A DNA stretch of 64,000 bases. Origin: Pseudomonas ceruminis (GTDB lineage Bacteria > Pseudomonadota > Gammaproteobacteria > Pseudomonadales > Pseudomonadaceae). The notes under the pieces were generated by a model that was not told the origin of the DNA, ran no database searches, and was given only the letters and a program-made list of their open reading frames with translations. Both the position numbers and the translations under genes were made by a program. Positions 28,754 to 43,040 of the stretch are shown piece after piece. Where the stretch lies: the NCBI RefSeq assembly GCF_021602025.1, contig NZ_BQHW01000006.1:124001-188000 (forward strand). Direction: 5' to 3'. Positions within the stretch are counted from its first letter, which is position 1, and each line of letters starts with the position of its first letter.

Positions 28754-29347
28754 ATGAGCAATGACGGCGTCAACGCAGGCCGGCGCCGCTTCCTCGTAGC
28801 CGCGACATCCGTGGTCGGGGCGGCGGGGGCAGTGGGGGCTGCGGTACCGTTCGTGGGGTCATGGTTTCCCAGTGCCAAGGCGAAAGCCGCTGGTGCACCG
28901 GTGAAGGTCAACATTGCCAAGGTCGAGCCTGGGCAGCAGATGGTCGCTGAGTGGCGCGGCCAACCTGTGTTTATCGTGCGGCGAACGGACGAAATCCTCG
29001 GTAACCTCAAGAAACTCACCGCAGAGCTCTCCGACCCAGAATCGAAAGCGTCGGTACAACCGACCTACGTCGACCCTGAGGTTCGTTCGATCAAGCCGGA
29101 AATCCTCATTCTCGTCGGCCTCTGTACGCACCTTGGGTGCTCGCCGACCTTCCGCCCGGAGGTCGCACCTGCCGACCTTGGCCCCAAATGGGTGGGTGGC
29201 TATTTCTGCCCGTGTCACGGCTCACACTACGACCTGGCCGGGCGCGTCTACAAGTCTCAGCCGGCGCCTCTCAACCTGCCAGTGCCGCCGCACTCTTATG
29301 AGTCGGATGACATCATTGTCATCGGCGTCGACCAGGAGAAAGCATGA
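28754..29347 (+). CDS. petA: Ubiquinol-cytochrome c reductase Rieske iron-sulfur subunit
   Basis: Product of 197 residues of the respiratory bc1 complex. The N-terminal GRRRFLVAATS is a Tat-type twin-arginine signal leading into the single membrane anchor. The 2Fe-2S cluster ligands are in CTHLGC (C124, H126) and CPCHGS (C152, H155), with C129 and C154 forming the conserved disulfide. It transfers electrons from ubiquinol to cytochrome c1. ATG 28754 follows GGGAGAGGA. Confidence 0.97.
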   Translation: MSNDGVNAGRRRFLVAATSVVGAAGAVGAAVPFVGSWFPSAKAKAAGAPVKVNIAKVEPGQQMVAEWRGQPVFIVRRTDEILGNLKKLTAELSDPESKASVQPTYVDPEVRSIKPEILILVGLCTHLGCSPTFRPEVAPADLGPKWVGGYFCPCHGSHYDLAGRVYKSQPAPLNLPVPPHSYESDDIIVIGVDQEKA

Positions 29348-30558
29348 TGAGCAAGTTCATGGACTGGATTGACGCTCGCTTCCCCGCCACCAAAATGTGG
29401 GAAGACCACCTCAGCAAGTATTACGCGCCCAAGAACTTCAACTTCCTGTATTTCTTTGGCTCCCTCGCCCTGCTGGTACTGGTGAACCAGATCGTCACCG
29501 GCGTGTGGTTGACCATGAGCTTCACGCCTTCGGCAGAAGAGGCCTTCGCCTCGGTCGAGTACATCATGCGTGATGTGGAGTACGGCTGGATTCTGCGCTA
29601 CCTGCACTCCACCGGTGCTTCGGCATTCTTCATCGTGGTTTACCTGCACATGTTCCGTGGGTTGCTCTACGGCTCCTACCAGAAGCCGCGCGAACTGGTG
29701 TGGCTGTTCGGCATGCTGATCTACCTGGCACTGATGGCTGAGGCCTTCATGGGTTATCTGCTGCCTTGGGGGCAGATGTCGTACTGGGGGGCACAGGTGA
29801 TCATCTCGCTGTTCGGTGCCATTCCGGTGATTGGCGATGACCTGACCCAGTGGATTCGTGGCGACTACCTGATTTCGGGCATTACCCTGAACCGCTTCTT
29901 CGCACTGCACGTCGTGGCCCTGCCCATCGTGATCCTCGGCCTGGTCGTGCTGCACATCCTGGCCTTGCACGAGGTGGGTTCGAACAACCCGGATGGCGTC
30001 GACATCAAGAAGAAAAAGGATGAAAACGGCATCCCACTCGACGGTATTCCGTTCCACCCGTACTACACCGTCAAAGACATTGTCGGCGTGGTGGTGTTCC
30101 TCTTCGTGTTCTGCGCGGTGGTGTTCTTCTTCCCGGAAATGGGCGGTTACTTCCTGGAAAAACCCAACTTCGAGCAGGCTAACGCGTTCAAGACGCCTGA
30201 GCATATTGCGCCGGTCTGGTACTTCACGCCGTTCTACGCGATCTTGCGTGCCGTGCCCGACAAGCTGTTCGGCGTAATCGCCATGGGTGCTGCGATCGCG
30301 GTGCTGTTCGTGTTGCCATGGCTCGACCGCAGCCCGGTGCGCTCGATGCGCTACAAGGGTTGGCTCAGCAAGGTCTTCCTGCTGGTGTTCTGCATAGCCT
30401 TCATCATCCTCGGTGTTCTGGGGGTACTGGCACCTACGCCTGGGCGCACCTTGTTGTCGCAGGTGTGCACGGTGTTGTACTTCGCCTACTTCCTGCTGAT
30501 GCCGTTCTACACAAGGCTTGAGAAGACCAAACCGGTTCCGGAAAGGGTGACTGGCTGA
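29344..30558 (+). CDS. petB: Ubiquinol-cytochrome c reductase cytochrome b
   Basis: Product of 404 residues (or 403 from the second ATG at 29347). Multi-helix inner-membrane subunit holding two b hemes; ligand histidines lie in LRYLHSTGASAFF, VVYLHMF, FFALHVVALP and ILALHEVG. The quinol-oxidation motif reads PVWY (PEHIAPVWYF) instead of the PEWY of many homologues. ATG overlaps the petA stop, so translation is coupled. Confidence 0.96.
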   Translation: MMSKFMDWIDARFPATKMWEDHLSKYYAPKNFNFLYFFGSLALLVLVNQIVTGVWLTMSFTPSAEEAFASVEYIMRDVEYGWILRYLHSTGASAFFIVVYLHMFRGLLYGSYQKPRELVWLFGMLIYLALMAEAFMGYLLPWGQMSYWGAQVIISLFGAIPVIGDDLTQWIRGDYLISGITLNRFFALHVVALPIVILGLVVLHILALHEVGSNNPDGVDIKKKKDENGIPLDGIPFHPYYTVKDIVGVVVFLFVFCAVVFFFPEMGGYFLEKPNFEQANAFKTPEHIAPVWYFTPFYAILRAVPDKLFGVIAMGAAIAVLFVLPWLDRSPVRSMRYKGWLSKVFLLVFCIAFIILGVLGVLAPTPGRTLLSQVCTVLYFAYFLLMPFYTRLEKTKPVPERVTG

Positions 30559-31337
30559 TGAAAAAGTTGATTGCAGTATTTTTGCTGGCAGTGATGCCTG
30601 CCTTTTCCTTCGCGGCCGAACATGGCCAGGAGCTGGACAAAGTCGATATCGACCTCACCGACAAGGCGGGCATGCAGGATGGGGCGCGGACCTTTGCCAA
30701 CTATTGCATGGGCTGCCACAGCGCCAAGTTCCAGCGTTACGAGCGTGTTGCAGATGACCTGGGCATCCCCCATGAGCTGATGCTCGAGAACCTTGTGTTC
30801 ACGGGTGCCAAGATCGGGGACCACATGAACATCGGCATGAAGCCCAGTGATGCCAAGACCTGGTTCGGTGCTGCGCCTCCTGACTTGACCTTGGTCGCCC
30901 GCGTGCGCGGCACCGATTGGCTGTACACCTACCTGCGCAGCTTCTACGAGGACCCGTCGCGCCCTTATGGGGTGAATAACAAGGTGTTCCCGAACGTTGG
31001 CATGCCCAACGTGCTGGTTGGCCTGCAAGGCAACCAGGTCATTGGTTGCAAGCAGGTGCAGATGGTGGTCGATGGCAAGAAGCAATTCGACCCTTTGACT
31101 GGCAGCCCGCTGACGCATGAGGCCTGCGACCAGCTGACCATCACGCCGAATTCCGGTACCCTGACGGCCGAGCAGTTCGACGAGAAGGTCAAGAACCTGG
31201 TGACCTTCCTGGCCTATTCGGCCAACCCGGTCAAACTGGAAAGCCAGCGCATCGGTACCTATGTGTTGCTGTACCTGGCTTTCTTCTTCATATTTGCCTA
31301 CTTGCTCAAGCGCGAATACTGGAAGGACGTGCACTGA
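30558..31337 (+). CDS. petC: Ubiquinol-cytochrome c reductase cytochrome c1
   Basis: Product of 259 residues. Signal peptide (KKLIAVFLLAVMPAFSFAA), a single covalent heme site CMGCH around residue 53, and a C-terminal membrane anchor (YVLLYLAFFFIFAYLL). The axial methionine is probably in the central IGDHMNIGM segment or beyond. It passes electrons to soluble cytochromes. ATG 30558 shares a base with the petB stop. Confidence 0.96.
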   Translation: MKKLIAVFLLAVMPAFSFAAEHGQELDKVDIDLTDKAGMQDGARTFANYCMGCHSAKFQRYERVADDLGIPHELMLENLVFTGAKIGDHMNIGMKPSDAKTWFGAAPPDLTLVARVRGTDWLYTYLRSFYEDPSRPYGVNNKVFPNVGMPNVLVGLQGNQVIGCKQVQMVVDGKKQFDPLTGSPLTHEACDQLTITPNSGTLTAEQFDEKVKNLVTFLAYSANPVKLESQRIGTYVLLYLAFFFIFAYLLKREYWKDVH

Positions 31338-31361
31338 TCACGCAGTAGTTTCTGGTTGTTG

Positions 31362-32078
<717 letters not shown>

Positions 32079-32088
32079 GGAGCCGTTG

Positions 32089-32520
32089 ATGAACTCCAGT
32101 CGCCCCTATCTGGTTCGAGCACTGTACGAGTGGATCGTCGACAACGATTGCACGCCCCATATGCTGGTCAACGCCGAGTTCCCGGCAGTCCAGGTGCCGC
32201 AAGGTTTCGCCAGTGATGGCCAGATCGTCCTGAATATTTCCCCCAGTGCCGTGCGCAGCCTGCACATGGACAACGACGCGGTGAGCTTCGAGGGCCGCTT
32301 CAGTGGCGTCGCCCATTCGTTGTTCGTACCGGTAGGTGCCATTCTCGGCATTTACGCCCGCGAGAATGGCCAGGGTATGGTCTTCGAGCTTGAGCCGCCG
32401 TTGGCAGAAGGCGAAGAGCTGGAGGAAGAAGGCCTAGAGCCTGATGACAATGGTCCGCCCGAAGGGGGCGGCCAGCCGCCGCGTCCAAGTGGCCGACCGA
32501 GCCTGAAAGTGGTCAAGTAA
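32089..32520 (+). CDS. sspB: ClpXP protease specificity-enhancing factor SspB
   Basis: Product of 143 residues that delivers ssrA-tagged and other substrates to ClpXP. Residues 1 to about 105 are the substrate-binding domain (RPYLVRALYEWIVDNDCTPH, GQIVLNISPSAV). An acidic then Gly/Pro-rich linker follows, ending in GRPSLKVVK, the tail that docks on the ClpX zinc domain. ATG 32089 with AAGGAG upstream; an upstream in-frame ORF extension lies inside sspA. Confidence 0.95.
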   Translation: MNSSRPYLVRALYEWIVDNDCTPHMLVNAEFPAVQVPQGFASDGQIVLNISPSAVRSLHMDNDAVSFEGRFSGVAHSLFVPVGAILGIYARENGQGMVFELEPPLAEGEELEEEGLEPDDNGPPEGGGQPPRPSGRPSLKVVK

Positions 32521-32553
32521 AAAAAAGGCGACCTGCAAGGGTCGCCTTTTTTT
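32521..32553 (+). terminator. Intrinsic terminator of sspAB
   Basis: AAAAAAGGCGACC and its complement ending in seven T residues, starting directly at the sspB stop. It could also serve the leftward lipoprotein gene, which ends at 32566. Confidence 0.92.
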
Positions 32554-32565
32554 GCGGGCCTGAAA

Positions 32566-32784
32566 TTACAGGTCGCTGATGCTGCGCACCTGGTCTTTAT
32601 TGATGCGGGTGCGTTTGCCATCAAGCTGCTGGAATTCGTAGAAGCCGGTTTTTTTCTCGAAGTGCGGTGCGTCGACAGCCTGGATTTCGCGGCCATCGTT
32701 AAGGGTGATCAGGCTTGGAGTGGAGCAGCCGGCCAAAGTAGCGAAGGCGCCGGCGAGCAGCGCAGGCAGCAGAAGCTTTTTCAT
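32566..32784 (-). CDS. YgdI/YgdR-family small lipoprotein
   Basis: Product of 72 residues. Lipoprotein signal with lipobox LAGC (Cys20) followed by an SH3-like domain typical of YgdI/YgdR proteins (ITLNDGREIQAVDAPHFEKK, then GFYEFQQLDGKRTRINKDQV). ATG 32784 with AGGAAA upstream. Function unknown in the family. About 100 bases separate it from dolP. Confidence 0.9.
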   Translation of the reverse strand: MKKLLLPALLAGAFATLAGCSTPSLITLNDGREIQAVDAPHFEKKTGFYEFQQLDGKRTRINKDQVRSISDL

Positions 32785-32826
32785 GCGATGTTTCCTGAGG
32801 TTCTGAAAGGGTGGAGCTGTGGGTGA

Positions 32827-32877
32827 GGCCTGTACTGGCCCATTCGCGGTCTAGGCCATGAGCATGCCAGTACGGCC
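32827..32877. repeat. Inverted repeat between dolP and the YgdR-type gene
   Basis: GGCC-T-GTACTGGC and GCCAGTAC-GGCC form an imperfect stem with one bulged base and a loop of about 26 bases, in the gap just past the dolP stop. It may be a transcript-end structure for the dolP operon. Confidence 0.45.
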
Positions 32878-32887
32878 ATCACTCGAA

Positions 32888-34065
<1,178 letters not shown>

Positions 34066-34142
34066 TTAAGTGGGGCGGTGGCCGGCGCAACGCGCAACAG
34101 GGACCAGCCCGCGATACATAGAGCAAAAAAATCGAAGTGGGT

Positions 34143-34514
34143 TCAGCATTCGAAGGCGTTTTTCAGCCATTGAAGCGGTCGGCCTGCATGCTGGCTGCCC
34201 TGCAGGGCGACAACGTCGAAGCGGCATGGGTAATTGGCCCAGCGGGACTCCTTCTGCAGGAACAGGCTGGCGGCTAGCACCAGGCGCTTCTGCTTGCGTC
34301 CGTCGATACTGTCGAGGGCGCCGCCGAAGGCCGCGTGCAGCCGGTAGCGGACTTCGACGAATACTACTGTATCGGCGTCGAGCATGACCAGATCAAGCTC
34401 GCCACCTTTGCATCGCCAGTTACGCGCCAGCAGCTGCAAGCCATGCCCCTGAAGGTACTCAAGGGCATGGTTTTCTGCGGCCTGACCGGCGCTGCAGGGC
34501 GATGCTTCAGGCAT
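34143..34514 (-). CDS. yraN: YraN family protein (UPF0102)
   Basis: Product of 123 residues with a restriction-endonuclease-like fold: GQAAENHALEYLQGHGLQLL, ARNWRCKGGELDLVMLDADT, VVFVEVRYR. The E-LDLV-VEV(K/R) residues form the putative nuclease site; here the usual VEVK lysine is VEVR. Function unproven. ATG 34514 overlaps the lpoA stop by one base (TGATG), so I rejected the longer frame to 34736. Confidence 0.9.
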   Translation of the reverse strand: MPEASPCSAGQAAENHALEYLQGHGLQLLARNWRCKGGELDLVMLDADTVVFVEVRYRLHAAFGGALDSIDGRKQKRLVLAASLFLQKESRWANYPCRFDVVALQGSQHAGRPLQWLKNAFEC

Positions 34515-36331
34515 CAGCGGGCGGTATCCGGCAGGCGCTTGACCTGGCCGCCGGAGAATTCCGCCCACGGCAACTGACGTTCGATGCGCTGGCTGGGGTT
34601 CATGCTCAGGCTGCCGGAAAGGCCTTGCACGCGGTTGTCCGGCAATGCTTTGAGTTGGCCCAGGCGCGGTGCCAGGCTGTAGGCGTCGACGCCCATGGCA
34701 TACAGGCGGCCGAGGCTGCCGGCAGCTTGCGGCCACTGCTGCACTACCTGCTGGCGCAGGCTGTTGGTGGTGTCGAGCAGCCAGGGGGTCTCGCAGAAGC
34801 GGATGCCGTTCATGTCGTTGTACTGGTTGACGTCACCGCTGGCGCTGTACAGGTTCGAGGTGGCGTAGACCGGTACGTCACCGGCGTACTGGAAGTTCAG
34901 GGTCGGCTTGATCTGCTGCGCCTGTTGCGGGGTCGAGGCAAGGAAGATGAAATCGATGTCCTGGCGGCGCGATGGCTGCGCGGCAAGGGTGCCGCCTACG
35001 GTGCTTTGCAGGCTCTGCGCGCGGCCCTCGCTCTGGCGCAGTTGGAACAGGTTGGCGATCTGCTGGGCGAGGGCGACCGGTTGGGCGATGCGCTCGGCAG
35101 CAAGGACGGTGCCGCCATTGCCTTCCCAATCCTGGCGGAAGGCGGCGAGCACGCGATCGCCCCATTCACCGCTCGGTACCAGGGCCACGGCGCGGACCAT
35201 GCCGTCGGCGCGGGCGCGCCGTGCAACTTCGCGGGCCTCGTCCTCGGCGGCGAGGCCGAACTGGAACAGCTGAGGCGGGGCTTTCTGGCCGGCATCGGCG
35301 TAGTTCAGGGCAAGGGTGGTGATGGGCAGTTGCGCATTGGCCGCGAGTTTTTTCACCAGCGGTTTTTCCAGCGGGCCGACCACCAGCTGGACGCCGTCGG
35401 CCTGGGCCTGGCGATAGAAATCGTCGAGCGAGCCGATGCGCGAGCTGTCATACACCTGTACCGCCGGAGCTTGCTGACCGGCTTGCTGGGCCTGGAAGTG
35501 GGCGGCCATGAAGCCGTCGCGCAGCGCGCGGGCGACGCCAGCCAGCGGGCCTTCCTGAGGCAGCAGCAGGCCGATCTTGGTCAGCGGCTGGCTAGCCAGT
35601 TCCTTGAGCTTTGTCAGCGCCAGTGGCAATTGCTTGGCGGCCGGGTGGTCAGGGTGCTGTTTGCGCCAGGTATCGATGGCCGCCTGCTGCTGCTCCAGGG
35701 TGCCAGCGCTTTTCACGGCCAAAGCCAGGCTGGTCCAGCCAGCCAGGGTTTCGTTGCCGGCAGGCTGCTGCAGTTGATCTGCCGGCAGCGCGGCAACCAG
35801 CGCCCAGATAGCGTCATTGTTGGCGCTGGCAGCCTGGCCGCTGAGCAGGGGGGCGAGCAGGATGCGCTGCTGGGCGGCGGCCATGGCCTGGCCGTCCGCC
35901 TCGAACGCGGCGGCATGCACGCTGTAGGTGCGGACCTGTTGCTCCTCCGGCAGTTCGGCGATGTGTTGCAGGCTAGGGTGGGAGAGGGCAGCGAGTGCCG
36001 CTTTGGGCTGATTGCGGCTCATCGCCAGTTCCGCGCCTAGGGTTGCGGCGAAGATCTGCTGGGCGGGTTTGAGCGTGTCCATCGGCACTTGCTCGAGAAT
36101 GCGTGCGGCGCGCGGGTAATCCTTCTGCTTGTAAGCCAGGTCGGCAGCGCTCAGGCGCAACAGGGCTGCCTCCTCTGAGGACTTGCTGTTGGCTGCCTTT
36201 TCGAGCAGTTGCTCGATGCTGGCGTCCGGGGTGCGTGGCAGTTCGCCCAGGCTGGATGAGGGCGAGCTGGCGCAGGCTGCCAGCAGGGCGGCGAGGCAGA
36301 GGGCTGTGAACAGCCGCAGGCAAGCGATCAT
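34514..36331 (-). CDS. lpoA: Penicillin-binding protein activator LpoA
   Basis: Product of 605 residues. Outer-membrane lipoprotein (lipobox LAAC, Cys20) that stimulates PBP1a transpeptidation from outside. An N-terminal TPR-like helical domain (residues about 35-260) is followed by a periplasmic-binding-protein-like domain beginning LTKIGLLLPQEGPLAGVA. ATG 36331 with AGGA upstream. It heads the leftward lpoA-yraN-gmhA/diaA-dolP operon and diverges from rsmI. Confidence 0.93.
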   Translation of the reverse strand: MIACLRLFTALCLAALLAACASSPSSSLGELPRTPDASIEQLLEKAANSKSSEEAALLRLSAADLAYKQKDYPRAARILEQVPMDTLKPAQQIFAATLGAELAMSRNQPKAALAALSHPSLQHIAELPEEQQVRTYSVHAAAFEADGQAMAAAQQRILLAPLLSGQAASANNDAIWALVAALPADQLQQPAGNETLAGWTSLALAVKSAGTLEQQQAAIDTWRKQHPDHPAAKQLPLALTKLKELASQPLTKIGLLLPQEGPLAGVARALRDGFMAAHFQAQQAGQQAPAVQVYDSSRIGSLDDFYRQAQADGVQLVVGPLEKPLVKKLAANAQLPITTLALNYADAGQKAPPQLFQFGLAAEDEAREVARRARADGMVRAVALVPSGEWGDRVLAAFRQDWEGNGGTVLAAERIAQPVALAQQIANLFQLRQSEGRAQSLQSTVGGTLAAQPSRRQDIDFIFLASTPQQAQQIKPTLNFQYAGDVPVYATSNLYSASGDVNQYNDMNGIRFCETPWLLDTTNSLRQQVVQQWPQAAGSLGRLYAMGVDAYSLAPRLGQLKALPDNRVQGLSGSLSMNPSQRIERQLPWAEFSGGQVKRLPDTAR

Positions 36332-36519
36332 GTAAAGGTCCTGTTACTCGATCAAGTTGGCCGGCAATTGTACCGAAGCGGTGGCCGGGGCGCGATCTTG
36401 CGTGATGCAGAACCTTAACTATAGGTGGCTCGGTGCGGGCTGCGGGCGAAGTTCTTTGCGCCCTGTTACCGGCGCTCGGGCTACAATGGCGCCTTTGATC
36501 CGAAAGACAGGTGTGCGCA

Positions 36520-37395
36520 GTGACAGACGTGGCAGGGGCTTCGAAATCTACCGTGGGGACGCTCTATGTGGTCGCTACCCCCATCGGCAACCTTGACGAC
36601 ATGAGCGCCAGGGCATTGAAGGTGCTGGCGGATGTCGCCCTGATCGCCGCCGAGGACACCCGGCATTCTATTCGTCTGCTGCAACATTTCGGTATCGACA
36701 CACCATTGGCCGCATGCCACGAGCACAACGAGCGCGACGAAGGCGGGCGCTTCATTACCAAGCTGCTGGCCGGTGAGGATGTGGCGTTGGTGTCCGATGC
36801 CGGTACGCCATTGATTTCCGATCCCGGCTACCACCTGGTGCGTCAGGCGCGGGCCGCGGGCGTGCAGGTAGTGCCCGTGCCGGGCGCGTGCGCTTTGATC
36901 GCCGCGCTGTCCGCTGCAGGCTTGCCCTCAGACCGCTTCATTTTCGAGGGTTTCCTGCCTGCCAAGGCTGCGGGGCGTCGCGCGCGCCTGGAACAGGTAA
37001 AGGAAGAGCCGCGCACGCTCATCTTCTATGAGGCGCCTCATCGTATCCTCGAGTGCCTTGAGGACATGGCGCTGGTATTTGGCGCCGAGCGCCCGGCGCT
37101 GCTCGCCCGCGAACTGACCAAGACTTTCGAAACGCTCAAGGGCTTACCGCTCGGTGAACTGCAGGCATTCGTGGCCGCAGACAGCAATCAGCAGCGCGGT
37201 GAGTGCGTGGTACTGGTAGGCGGCTGGAGCGCGCCAGAGGGCGAAGAGGGCATCAGCGCCGACGCCCAGCGTGTACTGGACTTGTTGCTTGCCGAATTGC
37301 CACTCAAACGTGCGGCTGCATTGGCGTCTGAAATTACGGGTGTTCGCAAGAACCTGTTGTATCAACTGGCGTTGGACAAGCAGAAAGCACAGTAG
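36520..37395 (+). CDS. rsmI: 16S rRNA (cytidine1402-2'-O)-methyltransferase RsmI
   Basis: Product of 291 residues that 2'-O-methylates C1402 in the decoding centre, using SAM. TP-methylase blocks: [66 protein letters not shown] and FYEAPHRI. Start GTG 36520 is favoured; GTG 36511 three codons earlier is also possible. rnpB follows about 65 bases downstream, as in other proteobacteria. Confidence 0.94.
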   Translation: MTDVAGASKSTVGTLYVVATPIGNLDDMSARALKVLADVALIAAEDTRHSIRLLQHFGIDTPLAACHEHNERDEGGRFITKLLAGEDVALVSDAGTPLISDPGYHLVRQARAAGVQVVPVPGACALIAALSAAGLPSDRFIFEGFLPAKAAGRRARLEQVKEEPRTLIFYEAPHRILECLEDMALVFGAERPALLARELTKTFETLKGLPLGELQAFVAADSNQQRGECVVLVGGWSAPEGEEGISADAQRVLDLLLAELPLKRAAALASEITGVRKNLLYQLALDKQKAQ

Positions 37396-37403
37396 TGGCT
37401 ATT

Positions 37404-37453
37404 TGATATAATTTGCGCAATCACTTGTTCTCGGGCGCGCCTGCCGTTAACCT
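37404..37453 (+). promoter_or_regulatory. Candidate rnpB promoter elements
   Basis: Two options. TGATATAAT at 37404-37412 is a perfect extended -10, but a start near 37419 would leave about 40 extra 5' bases to process. TTGTTC (37425-37430) with a 17-base spacer to TAACCT (37448-37453) is weaker but would start at about 37460, just at the mature RNA end. Confidence 0.45.
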
Positions 37454-37460
37454 TGTCGGC

Positions 37461-37820
37461 GGAGAGTCGATCGGACAGTCGCTGCCTTCTTTTGTTCCGC
37501 AAAAGAGGGGGGAGGAAAGTCCGGGCTCCATAGGGCAGAGTGCCAGGTAACGCCTGGGAGGCGCGAGCCTACGGAAAGTGCCACAGAAAATAACCGCCTA
37601 AGCACTTCGGTGCCGGTAAGGGTGAAAAGGTGCGGTAAGAGCGCACCGCACGGCTGGCAACAGTTCGTGGCTAGGTAAACCCCACTCGGAGCAAGACCAA
37701 ATAGGGTTCCATCAGGCGTGGCCCGCGTCGGAACCGGGTAGGTTGCTAGAGGCGTCCAGTGATGGCCGTCGTAGAGGAATGACTGTCCTCGACAAAACCC
37801 GGCTTACAGATCGACTCTCC
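37461..37820 (+). ncRNA. rnpB: RNase P RNA, class A
   Basis: Catalytic RNA that trims tRNA 5' leaders. The 5' end GGAGAGTCGATC pairs exactly with the 3' end GATCGACTCTCC (P1). Universal conserved blocks are present: GAGGAAAGTCCGGGC at 37512-37526, ACAGAAA at 37582, and AGCAAGACCAAATAGG starting at 37690. Length of about 360 nt is normal for gamma-proteobacteria. It lies between rsmI and mraZ. Confidence 0.97.
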
Positions 37821-38025
37821 ACCTCTCTCCCTCCTGCTCAATCGATAGCAGATCCTTCTTGGTAATACCGAAAAAATCTTACTCTTAATAATTTACTTTA
37901 ACTTCGAACGGCATTCGTTTGAGTGGGTTTGATTTTTCACGTTTTTTTCATCTGCTGGTACTCCTTCCTCCTTCCTATATTGCGCTAAATCTCGGTCCTG
38001 TAAGGGTTTTCCTTATGAACGTGCC

Positions 38026-38055
38026 TTGACGGTGCGGCGGGCGGATTCCTATAGT
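38026..38055 (+). promoter_or_regulatory. Sigma-70 promoter of the mra/dcw cluster
   Basis: TTGACG (38026-38031), 18-base spacer, TATAGT (38050-38055): five matches to each consensus hexamer. The start would be near 38062, immediately before the MraZ boxes. Confidence 0.72.
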
Positions 38056-38063
38056 GTGCGCAA

Positions 38064-38088
38064 GTGGCAGAAAGTGGGATGAAGTGGG
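38064..38088 (+). promoter_or_regulatory. Three MraZ-binding boxes
   Basis: GTGGC (38064), GTGGG (38074) and GTGGG (38084) recur with a precise 10-bp period and 5-base spacers. MraZ is known to bind tandem TGGGN repeats with this spacing upstream of its own gene. They fall at about +2 to +26, where MraZ could repress the whole division cluster. Confidence 0.8.
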
Positions 38089-38130
38089 TTTTCTGACACA
38101 AAAAAGCTAACATTGTGGGGAATCGCAGCC

Positions 38131-38586
38131 GTGTTCCGCGGAGCCAACGCCGTCAGCCTCGATGCCAAGGGCCGTCTCGCCATGCCGAGCCGGTACCGTG
38201 ACGAGCTCGATTCGCGTTGCAATGGTCAACTGATCGTGACCATCGACGCGGTAGACCCCTGCTTGTGTGTTTATCCCCTCGATGAGTGGGAGCAGATTGA
38301 AGCCAAGTTGCGCGCCTTGCCGTCGTTGCGTGAGGAAAACCGCCGCCTGCAGCGTTTGCTGATCGGTAACGCGGTTGACCTGGAGCTCGATGGCAGTGGG
38401 CGTTTCCTGGTACCGCCCCGCCTGCGGGAGTACGCCAAGCTGGACAAGAAGGCGATGCTGGTGGGGCAACTGAACAAATTCCAGCTGTGGGATGAGGATG
38501 CCTGGAACGTGGTTTCGGCAGCCGACCTCGCAGCTATCCAACAACCGGGCGCTATGCCCGACGATTTGCGTGACCTGATCCTGTGA
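38131..38586 (+). CDS. mraZ: Transcriptional regulator MraZ
   Basis: Product of 151 residues with two AbrB-like SpoVT half-repeats; the DXXXR motifs are in [17 protein letters not shown] and [17 protein letters not shown]. MraZ forms rings that bind the tandem boxes upstream and represses the dcw cluster. I start at GTG 38131 (VFRGANAV), the family N-terminus, rather than six codons earlier at 38113. First gene of the dcw cluster. Confidence 0.95.
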   Translation: MFRGANAVSLDAKGRLAMPSRYRDELDSRCNGQLIVTIDAVDPCLCVYPLDEWEQIEAKLRALPSLREENRRLQRLLIGNAVDLELDGSGRFLVPPRLREYAKLDKKAMLVGQLNKFQLWDEDAWNVVSAADLAAIQQPGAMPDDLRDLIL

Positions 38587-39526
38587 CCATAGATAGCGGC
38601 TTCAACCACATCACCGTCCTGCTCGACGAAGCTGTCGAGGCATTGGCCCTGCGCGCCGACGGTTGCTATCTGGACGGTACCTTCGGGCGAGGTGGCCATA
38701 GCCGCCTGATTCTCAGCAAGCTCGGGCCGCAAGGGCGGCTGCTGGGCTTCGATAAAGATCCTCAAGCGATTGCCACCGGGCAAGCGCTGGCGGCCGAAGA
38801 CGGCCGCTTTGTCATTGTGCAACGCAGCTTTGCCGAGCTGGGGGCCGAGGTGGCCGAGCGCGGCCTGGCCGGCAAGGTCAGCGGTATCCTGCTTGACCTG
38901 GGGGTTTCCTCGCCACAGCTGGACGACCCGGAGCGCGGCTTCAGTTTCCTCAATGACGGCCCGCTGGACATGCGCATGAACCCCGACCAGGGCATCAGCG
39001 CCGCCGAGTTCATCGCCACCGCGCCGGTGGAAGAAATTGCCCGCGTTTTCAAGGAGTATGGCGAGGAACGCTTTGCCGGGCGCATGGCGCGTGCGGTGGT
39101 CGAACGCCGCGAAAAACAGCCGTTCACCCGCACCGCCGACCTGGCCGACGTGCTCAAGGTTGCCAACCCGGCGTGGGAAAAGGGTAAGAACCCGGCGACC
39201 CGCGCCTTCCAGGGCCTGCGCATCCACGTCAACAACGAGCTGGGTGACCTCGAGGCGGGCCTTGAGGCTGCACTCCAGGCCCTGGAAATCGGCGGTCGCC
39301 TGGCGGTGATCAGTTTCCACTCACTCGAAGACCGCATCGTCAAACTGTTCATGCGCAAGCTGGTCAAGGGCGAGGCCGATAACCTGCCGCGCAACCTGCC
39401 GGTGCAGCACAAGGTCTTCGAGCCGAAGATCAAGCTCATCGGCAAGGCCCAGTTCGCCTCTGAGGCAGAACTCAAAGCCAACCCGCGGTCGCGCAGCGCC
39501 GTGATGCGTGTGGCGGAGAAGCTTCG

Positions 39527-39530
<4 letters not shown>
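38583..39530 (+). CDS. rsmH: 16S rRNA (cytosine1402-N4)-methyltransferase RsmH
   Basis: Product of 315 residues that N4-methylates C1402, the same base modified by RsmI in this window. Features are [19 protein letters not shown], the SAM motif [29 protein letters not shown], and [14 protein letters not shown] near the C-terminal third. The start is GTG in a GTGA overlap with the mraZ stop. Confidence 0.96.

Positions 39531-43032
<3,502 letters not shown>

Positions 43033-43040
<8 letters not shown>

Larger units (their letters stand above)
37821..38130 (+). other. Intergenic region between rnpB and mraZ
   Basis: 310 bases with no gene. The first half is AT-rich (37850-37990) and the second half holds the mra promoter and MraZ boxes described separately. 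A pyrimidine run (37818-37838) directly follows RNase P RNA and may assist its termination, but no stem-loop stands out. Confidence 0.6.

Noticed and set aside
37461-37820. tmRNA or another structured RNA instead of RNase P RNA
   Set aside because: The GAGGAAAGTCCGGGC block, the AGCAAGACCAAATAGG block and the P1 ends are specific to RNase P RNA.
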